Made by a program: the position numbers and the translations under genes | DNA from: Bin16 sp965206315 | Lineage (GTDB): Bacteria > Chloroflexota > Dehalococcoidia > Lucifugimonadales > Australimonadaceae | Direction: 5' to 3' | Length of the DNA: 64,000 nucleotides | Assembly (NCBI GenBank): GCA_965206315.1 | Contig: OZ242210.1 | Span: 2,728,001-2,792,000 of the forward strand | Shown here: one piece after another, positions 49,922 to 58,150 of the stretch | Layout: each line of letters starts with the position of its first letter | Numbering within the stretch: the first letter of the stretch is position 1 | The notes under the pieces: model-generated | The model's database searches: none | What the model saw: the letters and a program-made list of their open reading frames with translations, nothing else | Told to the model about the DNA's origin: nothing

Positions 49922-51283
49922 ATGCTCATCCAGCGCGCTCCGGACGTGTACGAGAAGCTGCGATATCTCGGTGGGATGGCGACGGACGACGTGCTCTCGC
50001 CCGCCGAACGCTCGGACGGTGTGGCGCGTCCGGGCGAGGGTTGGGAGCGCGTGGGGCCGCGCGGTGGAGTGACGCCGCACGCAGGCGTCTACAAGGCCGC
50101 CATGCCGAACGGCAAACGGATCTCCCTGATGCGCGTGATGTTCACGGACCACTGCATCATGGACTGCCACTACTGCCCCAACTCCTACTGGGTGCCCCGC
50201 AGGCGCTACGGGTTCAAGGTGGACGAGCTCGCGCGGCTCTTCGACGAGATGCACAGCCGCCACATGGTGGAGGGGCTCTTCCTCAGTTCCGGGATCTTCA
50301 AGGACCCGAACGCCACGCAGGAGCGACTGCTGGACGTGGTGGAGGCGATACGCTCGCGTTACGGGTTCCGCGGCTACATCCATCTCAAGGTGATGCCCGG
50401 CACGAGCACGGACGCGCTGCTCGAGCAGAGCCAGCGGCTCGGCGCGCGGCTCTCCGTCAACATGGAGTCCCCATCCGCTGAGCATCTGCGGAAGGTCAGC
50501 ACGATGAAGGACTTCGACAACGGCATCGTCGCGCCGATGAAGCGCATCAGCGAGCTCATGCAGGAGCGCTACGGCGGCGCAGTCGGCCAGGCGACGCAGC
50601 TCGTGGTCGGCGCGGCTGACGAGTCGGACTGGGACATCTACACCCGGATGCGGAGCCTCTACGGAGAGTACGGCTTCAAGCGCGTCTACTACTCCGCGTT
50701 CCGCCCCGTGCAGTACACGCCGCTGGAGGAGCACCCCGCGACGCCGCCCGTACGCGAACACCGCCTCTACCAGGTGGACTGGCTGTCGCGCATCTACGGC
50801 TACGACGCGGAGGAGCTCCGCCCCGCCTTCGACACAGGCGGCTTCCTGGAGTTGCGCGCCGACCCGAAGCTGATGATCGCGGTGAACAACATCGAGCAGT
50901 TCCCGATCGACGTGAACCGGGCCAGCGAGCGCGATCTGCTGCGCGTTCCCGGTGTCGGGCCGCTGGCCGCGAACCGCATCGTGAAGCAGCGGGCACAGCA
51001 CACCATCACCCAGCGCCAGGAGTTGCAGGCGATGGGCGTGGTGCTGAAGCGCGCCATGCCGTTCCTGCGCTTCCCCGGCCACAAGCCCGCCCCCGCGAAG
51101 CAGGGCGAACTGGCGCTCTTCCCCCCTTCCCGTCATTCCCGCGAACTCTCCCGTCATTCCCGCGGAGACGGGAACCCAGCAGCCCCTTCCTCGCGCCGGA
51201 CGGTGGAGTTGCACACAGCACACGCGGCATCCGGCTGCGCTTCGTGCCCACTCAATCCCGGGACCTGCGGGATGGCCGCGTAA
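49922..51283 (+). CDS. radical SAM protein with helix-hairpin-helix, putative DNA modification/repair enzyme
   Basis: 453 residues; GGGGAGG lies 9 bases before ATG 49922. The radical SAM cluster is C78-IMD-C82-HY-C85 (DHCIMDCHYCPNSYW). The barrel continues through FLSSGIFKDPNATQE and RLSVNMESPSAEHL. FPIDVNRASERDLLRVPGVGPLAANRIV is a helix-hairpin-helix DNA-binding unit. This is the architecture of the rSAM family usually linked to a UDG-like gene. Between the HhH domain and a final Cys group (CASCPLNPGTC) lies an insert coded by two GTCATTCC palindromes (51132-51179). The reaction is unknown. Confidence 0.85.
   Translation: MLIQRAPDVYEKLRYLGGMATDDVLSPAERSDGVARPGEGWERVGPRGGVTPHAGVYKAAMPNGKRISLMRVMFTDHCIMDCHYCPNSYWVPRRRYGFKVDELARLFDEMHSRHMVEGLFLSSGIFKDPNATQERLLDVVEAIRSRYGFRGYIHLKVMPGTSTDALLEQSQRLGARLSVNMESPSAEHLRKVSTMKDFDNGIVAPMKRISELMQERYGGAVGQATQLVVGAADESDWDIYTRMRSLYGEYGFKRVYYSAFRPVQYTPLEEHPATPPVREHRLYQVDWLSRIYGYDAEELRPAFDTGGFLELRADPKLMIAVNNIEQFPIDVNRASERDLLRVPGVGPLAANRIVKQRAQHTITQRQELQAMGVVLKRAMPFLRFPGHKPAPAKQGELALFPPSRHSRELSRHSRGDGNPAAPSSRRTVELHTAHAASGCASCPLNPGTCGMAA
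51153..51179. repeat. GTCATTCCCGCG palindromic repeat inside a coding sequence
   Basis: GTCATTCCCGCGGAGACGGG followed by AACCCAG; a partial copy GTCATTCCCGCGAA is at 51132-51145. The two are read in frame as RHSRELSRHSRGDGNPAAPS within the radical SAM protein. The intergenic copies at 9063 and 57813 show it is a mobile or dispersed sequence. Confidence 0.75.
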
Positions 51284-51336
51284 CCGGCTCAGGGGTGCTA
51301 CCATCCGCGCGAACGAACGAGAACGGACAGCCAGAG

Positions 51337-51798
51337 ATGCTCAGAGTCGGCACACAGGCCCCTGACTTCACCCTGCCGCTCAACACCGGCGACCTCTTCA
51401 CCCTCTCGGAGCAGCGCGGACGGAACGTCGTGCTCTTCTTCTTCCCGCGCGCAGGCACCAAGGGGTGAACGTGGGAGTGCGCGGAGTTCCGCGACATGCA
51501 CGACCGCATCACCGGCGCTGACGCAGCCGTGGTTGGCATCAGCACGGACGGCTCCGACGCGCTGGCCGACTTCGCTCAGAGCCTCGGTCTGCCCTACAAC
51601 CTGGCGTCCGACCCCTCCGGCGAGGTGCGGCGTCTCTACGACGTGCGGCGCCGGTTCGGGCTGGGCACCTCCCGGTTCACCTATGTCGTGGACGACGCCG
51701 GAGTGATCCGGAGTGTGTACCACAACGAGTTCGTGATGAAGAGCCACGCCCGCAGCGCGCTCGAGGCGCTGGAAGCGCTCCGCAGCGGTCGGGCGTAG
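51337..51798 (+). CDS. peroxiredoxin with in-frame UGA at the peroxidatic site (probable selenoprotein)
   Basis: 153 residues if UGA at 51466-51468 is read as selenocysteine (residue 44). The frame is MLRVGTQAPDFTLPLNTGDL … NVVLFFFPRAGTKG-U-TWECAEFRD … VVGISTDGSDALADFAQSLGLPYNLASD, an AhpC-TSA/BCP-like thioredoxin fold; the family has the peroxidatic Cys exactly where UGA stands (TPGCTxE), with Cys48 downstream as possible resolving residue. The frame is uninterrupted before and after. A small GC-rich hairpin with AGUU loop follows the UGA. It would reduce peroxides in the cytosol. A simple nonsense mutation is the alternative, but exact coincidence with the catalytic Cys argues against it. 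Confidence 0.8.
51477..51501 (+). promoter_or_regulatory. bacterial SECIS-like hairpin
   Basis: CGCGG (51480-51484), loop AGTT (51485-51488), CCGCG (51489-51493); GTG (51477-51479) and CAC (51499-51501) can extend the stem past a 5-base bulge. The apical loop begins 17 bases after the UGA and has a G in its second position, both as expected for bacterial selenocysteine insertion elements. Confidence 0.55.
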
Positions 51799-51837
51799 CC
51801 CGACGCCCTGCTCCACCGCTGTTTCAAGCCGATGCGG

Positions 51838-51850
51838 TATCATCGGCGCG
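51838..51850 (+). promoter_or_regulatory. -10 box of a probably leaderless mogA transcript
   Basis: GGTATCAT (TATCAT 51838-51843), six bases, GTG at 51850. Same geometry as at 6128 and 37462. It is the reason for choosing GTG 51850 over ATG 51832, which would lie before the box. Confidence 0.5.
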
Positions 51851-52332
51851 TGTACAAGGTAGGCGTTCTCACGAGCAGCGACATGGGCGCGCGCGGCGAA
51901 CGCGAGGACACGAGCGGGACGTTGATCCGCGAGACCCTCGCACCGCCTGACTACGAGCACGCCGAGTACGCCGTCGTCCCCGACGACCAGGCGACGATCG
52001 AGCAGACGCTGCGAACGTGGGCCGACGAGCGCGGGCTCGACCTCATCCTCACCACCGGCGGCACCGGCCTCACCGACCGTGACGTCGCGCCTGAAGCGAC
52101 GCTCGCGGTGGTCGAACGGCTCGCGCCCGGCCTGCCGGAGGCGATGCGCGCCTACGGCTTGACCAAGACGCCGATGGCGATGCTCAGCCGAGGGACCGCG
52201 GGTGTTCGAGGCCGCACGCTCATCGTGAACCTGCCCGGCAGCCCGAAGGGCGTGCGCGAGGGGTTGGAAGTGCTCGCGCCGATCCTGCCGCACGCGCTTG
52301 GCCAGCTGACGGGCGCCGACCGCGGACACTGA
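51850..52332 (+). CDS. mogA: molybdenum cofactor biosynthesis protein, MogA/MoaB family
   Basis: 160 residues from GTG 51850. VGVLTSSDMGARGEREDTSG and LILTTGGTGLTDRDVAPEAT are the molybdopterin-binding motifs of MogA/MoaB, which adenylate molybdopterin before metal insertion. LSRGTAGVRGRTLIVNLPGSPKGVREGLE is the second half of the site. Its product would serve the molybdenum hydroxylase at 10178. It runs into trmD with a 7-base gap. Confidence 0.9.
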   Translation: MYKVGVLTSSDMGARGEREDTSGTLIRETLAPPDYEHAEYAVVPDDQATIEQTLRTWADERGLDLILTTGGTGLTDRDVAPEATLAVVERLAPGLPEAMRAYGLTKTPMAMLSRGTAGVRGRTLIVNLPGSPKGVREGLEVLAPILPHALGQLTGADRGH

Positions 52333-52339
52333 ACCGCCG

Positions 52340-53098
52340 ATGCGCATAGACGTCCTCACCGTGTTCCCGGAGATGTTCGGCCCGGTGCTCGCGGCCGGCA
52401 TCGTTGGCAAGGCCATACGGAACGGCATCGCGGACGTGCGCGTGCACGACCTGCGCGACTTCGCCCACGACCGGCACCGCTCCACGGACGACTCCCCGTT
52501 CGGCGGAGGTCCGGGGATGGTCATGCTGCCAGGGCCCCTCTTCGAGGCCGTGCGCTCGCTGGAAGCCGGTCCCGATGCGGCCGTCGTCGCGCTGACGCCG
52601 CAGGGCAGGCCGTTCAGCCAGCGGACGGCGGAGCGGCTCGCGGGGCTGGAGCACGTGGTCCTCATCTGCGGGCGGTACGAGGGTATCGACGAGCGCGTCG
52701 TCGAGGGGCTGGCGACGGAGGAGATCAGCACCGGCGACTACGTCGTGAGCGGCGGCGAGCTCCCCGCGATGCTCATCGTCGACGCGCTCGTGCGGCTGCT
52801 GCCGGGAGCGCTGGGACACAGCGAGGAGGCACTGGCCGACGATTCGCACACGTCAGGGCTGCTGCAGCATCCGCAGTACACACGCCCTGCCGATTTCGAG
52901 GGGCTTGCCGTGCCGGAGGTGCTGCTCTCCGGCGATCACGCAGCGATCGCGCAGTGGCGCAGGCAGGAATCGCTGCGGAGAACGCTCGAGCGGCGCCCCG
53001 ACATGCTCGCCGGCGCCGAACTGAGCGCGGAGGACGTGAAGATTCTCCGCGCCCTGGGTTGGCAGCCGCCTACGCCGGCACCTGAGCCGCAGGAGTAA
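52340..53098 (+). CDS. trmD: tRNA (guanine-N1-)-methyltransferase TrmD
   Basis: 252 residues. MRIDVLTVFPEMFGPVL, SPFGGGPGMVMLPGPL, LICGRYEGIDERV, ISTGDYVVSGGELPAM and LLQHPQYTRP are all TrmD hallmarks; the trefoil knot binds S-adenosylmethionine. The enzyme makes m1G37 in tRNAs including the tRNA-Pro seen nearby, preventing frameshifts. It lacks its usual neighbours rimM, rpsP and rplS and instead follows mogA. Its 3' end overlaps the end of the convergent gene by 29 bases. Confidence 0.96.
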   Translation: MRIDVLTVFPEMFGPVLAAGIVGKAIRNGIADVRVHDLRDFAHDRHRSTDDSPFGGGPGMVMLPGPLFEAVRSLEAGPDAAVVALTPQGRPFSQRTAERLAGLEHVVLICGRYEGIDERVVEGLATEEISTGDYVVSGGELPAMLIVDALVRLLPGALGHSEEALADDSHTSGLLQHPQYTRPADFEGLAVPEVLLSGDHAAIAQWRRQESLRRTLERRPDMLAGAELSAEDVKILRALGWQPPTPAPEPQE

Positions 53099-54017
53099 CC
53101 ACAGGCTCGGACGTCGCCGGGACAGCGGGGGCTGCTTTGCGAGCCGGGGCCGCCACGCGGCGGGTCTTGGTGGGCTCGGGCAGCGCCGTCCGACCGAGGC
53201 TGAACGCTTCGAGGCTCTCCAGCTGGCTGGCGCGCACCCATTCGTCGCGTCCCACCGGAGCAACGAGCCAGCTCTCCAGCATGGCTTGGCGCTTCACCTC
53301 GACCTTCGTGCGCGCGGTGGCCTCCGGGTTCCAGTCGTACGCCGCGTTGACCGTCGGCGAGAGATGCATGGAGGTCGGCACGAGCATGCCAAGGAATGCA
53401 TACGTCGCCTTCCCCTGCTGGCAGAGGACGATCTGATGACCGGGGGTCGGGCCTGCGGCGGGCTCGACCCAGACGCCGGAGCAGACCTCGGTGGTGCCGT
53501 CAACCATCTCGAGCTGTCCGCTGTCCAGCAGCGGCTCGACGTCGTCTGCGCGGTACTGCTTGCGGTTCCTCCTGCTGGGTCGCATCGCCTCTTCCAACGC
53601 GTCCTTGTGGACGATGTAGCGAGCATTCGGGAATGTGGGAAGCACCCGCCCTGAGGAAGTGAAGTGGGTGCACCCTCCCGCGTATTCGGAGAAGAGGTCC
53701 GTCTGGATGACGACGGCGATGTCCTTCGGCATGAGGCCGATCTGCTTCAGCTCCCTTGCCATCGACGATCTGCTGCGGGTCCGGACGAGGTCGAGCGAAA
53801 GCGGGGGTTTGTCGCCGGGGCCCGTGTTCACGAGCACCCAGCCGTCCGGGTGATCGATGAGCAGGCTGTAGTTGCCGATGGAGACCCGGTTCTGGCGGTC
53901 AGGGGAAACGAACCGCTCCCAGAGCTGCTTGGCGGTCGCCCCGAACACGGTGCCGCCGTCCAGACGAGTGGTGCTGACGCGGAGGAGACGTATGTACGGT
54001 TTGGTTGCCTTACCCAT
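53070..54017 (-). CDS. metallo-beta-lactamase-fold protein with degenerate metal site
   Basis: 315 residues; AAGGAG precedes ATG 54017. The fold is that of lactonase-like MBL proteins: NYSLLIDHPDGWVLVNTGPGDKP, IGLMPKDIAVVIQTDLFSEYAGG, NARYIVHKDALEEAM, PTPGHQIVLCQQGKATYAFLG. The metal motif THxHxDHaGG reads TDLFSEYAGG, so all its ligands are lost while PTPGH is kept. A Pro/Ala-rich tail of about 40 residues ends the chain. It is probably not a metallo-hydrolase; a binding or scaffold role is possible. Confidence 0.8.
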   Translation of the reverse strand: MGKATKPYIRLLRVSTTRLDGGTVFGATAKQLWERFVSPDRQNRVSIGNYSLLIDHPDGWVLVNTGPGDKPPLSLDLVRTRSRSSMARELKQIGLMPKDIAVVIQTDLFSEYAGGCTHFTSSGRVLPTFPNARYIVHKDALEEAMRPSRRNRKQYRADDVEPLLDSGQLEMVDGTTEVCSGVWVEPAAGPTPGHQIVLCQQGKATYAFLGMLVPTSMHLSPTVNAAYDWNPEATARTKVEVKRQAMLESWLVAPVGRDEWVRASQLESLEAFSLGRTALPEPTKTRRVAAPARKAAPAVPATSEPVVTPAAQVPA

Positions 54018-54064
54018 CGTAATCTCCTTGGGCGCAGGAGCGCTTTGCAGAAACGATGGCGGTC

Positions 54065-54092
54065 ATTATGTACTAGTTTTCGGTTTTGTCAA
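54065..54092 (-). promoter_or_regulatory. promoter of the MBL-fold gene
   Basis: On the minus strand TTGACA (54092-54087), 16 bases, CATAAT (54070-54065), 48 bases before the start codon, with an A/T-rich stretch upstream of the -35. The gap 54018-54224 is unusually AT-rich for this genome and otherwise holds no gene I can support. Confidence 0.65.
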
Positions 54093-54224
54093 GACTTTGT
54101 TTAGATTTAGGTTTATGAATTCAACCAAAGTCTTACAGGCATTCGGACACAGGCCGTGCGAGTACAACCCGGACTGTCCTTGCCGGAAGCATGGAATCGA
54201 TATTGAACGAAGTTTAGGAAATTG

Positions 54225-54566
54225 TCAGGACGCGGCTGAACGGCGGGCGCTCGCTCCACCGAGCGCAGCGCCGACCGTGCCCCCTGCGAACACCCACAGC
54301 ACTGCCGCTCCGACCACCACCAGTACGAAGTTCGCCGACAACTGCGCGAACAGGGCTACTCCCATGACGGCTACAGCCGCGGGGAACAGCAGGAGCACCG
54401 CCATAAGCAGGCCGATCAGCAGCGCCTGTCCCTGGGTGCAGGCGCTCCGCGTGCCCGCCATGTAGCCCCCGATGAGGGGGGACGGGACCGCCGTCACGAA
54501 GTGCACGATGGGGATGAGGATGCAACCAAGGGTGATGGCTGCCCCCACGAGGGCGGCTTTGAACAC
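54225..54566 (-). CDS. small membrane protein, unknown function
   Basis: 113 residues from GTG 54566 with AGGT nearby; the frame is open upstream but that part is the mirror of the next gene. Three or four hydrophobic helices: AALVGAAITLGCILIPIVHFV, ALLIGLLMAVLLLFPAAVAVM and FVLVVVGAAVLWVFAGGTVGAAL, with PLIGGYMAGTRSACTQGQA between. The pattern (IPIVHFVT.P..P.IGGY..G) resembles small conserved membrane proteins of archaea and Chloroflexota with no known role. The likely start is divergent from 54666. Confidence 0.65.
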   Translation of the reverse strand: MFKAALVGAAITLGCILIPIVHFVTAVPSPLIGGYMAGTRSACTQGQALLIGLLMAVLLLFPAAVAVMGVALFAQLSANFVLVVVGAAVLWVFAGGTVGAALGGASARRSAAS

Positions 54567-54665
54567 GGCAGGACCTCTCAGGCGCAGGGAGTCGCGGGAA
54601 GTGTACACGTACAATGACCGCCGTGAGGGTCCAATGCACAACCGACCGCCGGAGCCCCGACAGCC

Positions 54666-55193
54666 GTGCGGGTTGACGACGCGTTCCGCCGTGCGCTGAA
54701 CACGAGTTTCGTCATCCGTGTGACCCATACGGGGCGACGGAGCGGCCTGCCTCGCGTGCTGGAGACGACCTACTACTGGGATGGGGCGGGAAATATCTAC
54801 CTCTCCGGCTATCCCGGCAAACGGGACTGGGTGGCGAACATGGGAGCGCACCCGGACGCGATCGTCTACACCGTGGAGCGCGGGCAGTGGTTCGCCGTTC
54901 CGGCGACCGCGCGTGTGCTGCGGGTCCGCGAAGAGCGGACGCCCTACGTCATGGCGTACGTACGCCACTGGCTGCGCTTGGGCGGGGGTCAGCGCCGCCT
55001 CGTCCGGTGGGCGCTGGCGGCGGTACGCGTCAACCGGGCGCTGCACCTGCCGTGGTGGGGGCCGTTCTACTGCATCCGCCGGGTGTTCGACTCCATGCCA
55101 TGCGTCGAGCTGACGCTGACCGGTGCGCCCGTTCCGCTGGACGCGCCGCCCCCCGAGCCTACCCTGCCGCGCTCAACCGGAGAGACTCCGTAA
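54666..55193 (+). CDS. deazaflavin (F420)-dependent nitroreductase-family protein
   Basis: 175 residues from GTG 54666. FVIRVTHTGRRSGLPRVLETTYYWDGAGNIYLSGYPGKRDWVANMGAHPDAIVYT is the split-beta-barrel FDOR/Ddn fold, with the THTGRRSG loop that binds the phosphate of F420. Members reduce nitro compounds, enones or biliverdin-like substrates. Residues 130-150 form a hydrophobic Trp-rich segment (LHLPWWGPFY). Cofactor identity (F420 or FMN/heme) is not proven by sequence alone. Confidence 0.8.
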   Translation: MRVDDAFRRALNTSFVIRVTHTGRRSGLPRVLETTYYWDGAGNIYLSGYPGKRDWVANMGAHPDAIVYTVERGQWFAVPATARVLRVREERTPYVMAYVRHWLRLGGGQRRLVRWALAAVRVNRALHLPWWGPFYCIRRVFDSMPCVELTLTGAPVPLDAPPPEPTLPRSTGETP

Positions 55194-55436
55194 TTTCGCC
55201 GGAAACTCGTTAATGCGGCGTTGACACCGCCCTAACCTACCGCTTACAGTGCCGCCCTGTAGCATGGCCGTGTATAATGCTCGGAATACATCCATGCATC
55301 TGCCCCGATCCGACAAAGAAGGCCGGCGTCGAACTACCGCAACACAGGGTACTCGCCAACGCTATGATGCATAGCCCATCCAGCCGTCGTATCGGTTCAC
55401 CCCGCAGGACATTCCCCTGACCAGGAGCACTTTGCC

Positions 55437-56522
55437 ATGAGCGCCTCCGTCGGATTCCACTTGCCGCCCACAGCCGTATCCCGGCTGGACACGCTCGTGG
55501 ACGGCATCGAAGCGAACCCAGGCCCGCTGCTGAACCCCGCCGCACTGCGCGAGGCATCCGAAGACCTGAACATCCGCAATGCGATCGAGCAGCTGCCGGA
55601 TGGCATGTCCCTCGAAGACTTCGTCGGAATCCTCAAACTGGCGATGCTCACCGAGTGCGCGACCGACTCGTACTCCGCCGTCTTCCAGGACGGCGCGGAA
55701 CGGTTCGACTCTCCCTGGCTGGCGCGGTTCAACGAGCGCATCTGGACGCCGGATGAGCACACGCACTTCACACCGTACAAGCTCATGCTGCAGTCGCTCG
55801 GCTACTCCGAGGATGAACTGGACCGGGAGATGCGCGAGGTGCAGGGGCAGCAGTACGAGCACTGCTGCGGCCGCAGTCCTGTCGAACTGACCACCTACGG
55901 CATCATCCAGGAGTACCTCACCGACAACTGGCACGGCATGATCAGCCAGATGCTGAAGCCGTCCGCGCCCTACGCAGCCAGGTGCGCGGCCATGGTGAAG
56001 CGCCGCGAGACGTTGCACACCACCTGGTACCGGGAGATGACCGCCATACAGGTGGAGGAGAACCCGGAGATGCTTGGGCTGGTGGCCGATACGGTGCTCT
56101 CGTTCCAGATGCCTGGAACGCAGCTCGTCCCTGAACTCGGCACGCGCTCGCTGGAATGGATGAGCAAGGCGAGCGTGGACTTCTCCCGCGTCGCTAGGGA
56201 TTTCGTACGCAACTTCCAGCAGGTCGCGGGAAGCGTGAAGCGTGCCGGTCAGTTGTTCGTTGACCTCGCGGCGAAGCGCGGCATGCGCGTCGGCCCTGTG
56301 CCGCTGACCGCCGCCCGGCAGGTGCTGGGCAAGATCGGCGGGCCAGGCTACGGACTCGTCGGCGAGGCGGTGTTGGACAAGTTCGGCATCCCCCGTCCGA
56401 CCACCGAGAGCCAGACCGGGCCGATCAGCCTGCCGCCCCGGATGTACGAGGCGTTCCGCGCCCGTGTGCGGGGCATGATCATCCAGCGCATAGAAACAGC
56501 CGCTATCATCGGCGAGGTCTAA
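55437..56522 (+). CDS. acyl-ACP desaturase-like diiron protein
   Basis: 361 residues; AGGAG lies about 14 bases before ATG 55437. The four-helix diiron pattern is visible: NERIWTPDEHTHFTPYKLML (EHTH metal helix), CCGRSPVELTTYGIIQEYLTDNWHGMI, KRRETLHTTWYREM (ExxH) and later AIQVEENPEM. This fits stearoyl-ACP desaturases (FA_desaturase_2), which introduce a double bond with O2. It is followed 95 bases later by a cyclopropane synthase gene, which methylates such double bonds. A TATAAT at 55273 is a likely -10; the 243-base gap 55194-55436 holds nothing else recognised. Confidence 0.72.
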   Translation: MSASVGFHLPPTAVSRLDTLVDGIEANPGPLLNPAALREASEDLNIRNAIEQLPDGMSLEDFVGILKLAMLTECATDSYSAVFQDGAERFDSPWLARFNERIWTPDEHTHFTPYKLMLQSLGYSEDELDREMREVQGQQYEHCCGRSPVELTTYGIIQEYLTDNWHGMISQMLKPSAPYAARCAAMVKRRETLHTTWYREMTAIQVEENPEMLGLVADTVLSFQMPGTQLVPELGTRSLEWMSKASVDFSRVARDFVRNFQQVAGSVKRAGQLFVDLAAKRGMRVGPVPLTAARQVLGKIGGPGYGLVGEAVLDKFGIPRPTTESQTGPISLPPRMYEAFRARVRGMIIQRIETAAIIGEV

Positions 56523-56617
56523 CGGCCATTCCACGACTGCCACGTCTGCCACTGCGGCCCGCGGTTCGCGCCGCGAAGCGTGCAGGCACGCCTGCGACCG
56601 ATCTCCTCGCGCGCAGA

Positions 56618-57790
56618 GTGTTCCTCTCCGCCGTCGGCAGGATCAAGATAGGCTCCCTGCACATCGAGACGCCCGACGGCGGCAGGTCCTACTCCTTCGA
56701 GACCGCCAGTCCCGGCCCGCAGGGCGAGCTCCGGATACACGACAACTCGTTCTACCGGCGCGTGCTCACCGGCGGCGAGATCGGCTTCGGCGAGGCGTAC
56801 CAGGACGGCATCTGCGATTCGCCGGACCTCGAGCAGCTGATCAGGCTGGCGATACTCAACCGGCAGGCGGTGGACCTGAACAAGGGAGCGATGCGCCTCC
56901 TCTCCAAGCGCTCCAACCTCCGGCTCCACCGCTCCCGCGCCAACACCAGGGAGCAGAGCAAGGACAACATCCACGCCCACTACGACATCGGCAACGCGTT
57001 CTTCCAGCTCTTCCTGGACTCGACGCTCACCTACTCCAGCGCCGTCTTCGCGTTCGAGGGTCAGCTGCTCGCGGACGCGCAGGCCAACAAGTACCAGCGC
57101 ATGTGCGAGTTCGCGGGCATCACGGCTGAGAGCCGCGTACTGGAGATCGGGAGCGGTTGGGGCGGGTTCGCCATGCACGCCGCGCGCGAGTACGGCTGCC
57201 ACGTCACGACCGTCACGATCTCGCAGGAGCAGTTCGACCTCGCTTCGGAGCGCATCGCGGAGGCGGGGCTGAGCGACCGCGTCGACATCCGCCTCATGGA
57301 CTACCGGGACGTCCAGGGCACGTTCGACAGCGTCGTCTCCATCGAGATGTTCGAGGCTGTCGGCGCAGAGTTCTTCGAGACCTTCTTCCTGAAGTGCGCG
57401 GAGCTCCTGAAACCCGGCGGCAAACTGGCGATGCAGGTCATCACCGTGCCTGACCGGAACTTCGAGGCCCAGAAGCGCGGCGTGAACTGGATACAGAAGT
57501 ACATCTTCCCCGGTGGTGTGCTGCCGTCGCTCGCCGCGATGGAGCAGGCGAACGCCCGCACGGGGCTCATCATCGCGTCCGTCGACCGCATCGGTAAGCA
57601 CTACGCCGTGACGCTGCGACAGTGGCGCAGGACGTTCTGGGACCGCATCGATGACGTGCGCGCCCTGGGTTACGACGAGCGCTTCGTCAAGACGTGGGAC
57701 TACTACCTCGCGGCTTGTGAGGCCGGCTTCCTCACGAACACCACGGACGACGTCCAGATCGTCTTCGAGAAGCCCGCCCTCGCCGCGTAA
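56618..57790 (+). CDS. cfa: cyclopropane-fatty-acyl-phospholipid synthase
   Basis: 390 residues from GTG 56618, but the fold seems to begin slightly earlier (ATDLLARRVFLSAVGRIKIG in the same frame), where no ATG, GTG or TTG exists before base 56522; a CTG start is possible. HAHYDIGNAFFQLFLDSTLTYSSAVF and VLEIGSGWGGFAMHAARE are the signature and S-adenosylmethionine loop, and FDSVVSIEMFEAVG and YIFPGGVLPS follow. It adds methylene or methyl groups to unsaturated lipid chains in the membrane. The desaturase upstream would supply the double bond. Confidence 0.93.
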   Translation: MFLSAVGRIKIGSLHIETPDGGRSYSFETASPGPQGELRIHDNSFYRRVLTGGEIGFGEAYQDGICDSPDLEQLIRLAILNRQAVDLNKGAMRLLSKRSNLRLHRSRANTREQSKDNIHAHYDIGNAFFQLFLDSTLTYSSAVFAFEGQLLADAQANKYQRMCEFAGITAESRVLEIGSGWGGFAMHAAREYGCHVTTVTISQEQFDLASERIAEAGLSDRVDIRLMDYRDVQGTFDSVVSIEMFEAVGAEFFETFFLKCAELLKPGGKLAMQVITVPDRNFEAQKRGVNWIQKYIFPGGVLPSLAAMEQANARTGLIIASVDRIGKHYAVTLRQWRRTFWDRIDDVRALGYDERFVKTWDYYLAACEAGFLTNTTDDVQIVFEKPALAA

Positions 57791-57812
57791 CCTCCGTCGT
57801 TCCCGCCCTTCC

Positions 57813-57980
57813 GTCATTCCCGCGAAGGCGGGAATCCAGAGGTGTGCGTAGCGCACACGGTCGTGCGGCGGAGTCGGGGCGGAGGTGTCATGCCGAGCAA
57901 AGCCGAGGCACCTCTCGGCTGCATGCTCCCCTCTCCTGAGGGAGAGGGCAACGCGCTTTAGCGCGTGGGTGAGGGCCCTG
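57813..57980. repeat. cluster of short interspersed repeats
   Basis: Three repeat kinds lie end to end: the GTCATTCCCGCGAAGGCGGG palindrome (57813-57840), the GTCATGCCGAGCAAAGCC type (57887-57919) and CCCTCTCCTGAGGGAGAGGG with GGTGAGGGCCCTG (57929-57980). A second copy of the last is at 58325-58361. They fill much of the 843-base gap 57791-58633. Confidence 0.65.
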
Positions 57981-58150
57981 TGGGGTCGGGTGCGTGGGGG
58001 GGCTGTTCCCGCGCGCCTGCAGCCACTCCGACGATGTGTGACACCCGCCCCTTACGCCAACACCCCGTCATTCCATACGCTGTCTCTTGAGGACAGCGCA
58101 GTGTCAGCACCACGCCAACACCAGCTGGAGAGATATCCCCTGGGAACGGG

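Noticed and set aside
51466..51468. Peroxiredoxin as two separate genes or a nonsense pseudogene
   Set aside because: The two open parts are in the same frame, make one complete fold, and the UGA sits exactly on the catalytic Cys with a hairpin behind it; selenocysteine is the simpler reading, though not proven.
54116..54465. Plus-strand ORF beginning MNSTKVLQAFGHRPCEYNPDCPCRKHG
   Set aside because: The Cys-rich start is eye-catching, but most of the frame is the mirror of the minus-strand membrane protein, with the Thr/Ser/Ala/Pro composition expected of an antisense frame, and no ribosome binding site or family match is evident.
55221..55278. TTGACA at 55221 as -35 partner of TATAAT at 55273
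   Set aside because: The spacing of 46 bases is far too long for one promoter; only the -10 is retained as a tentative element.
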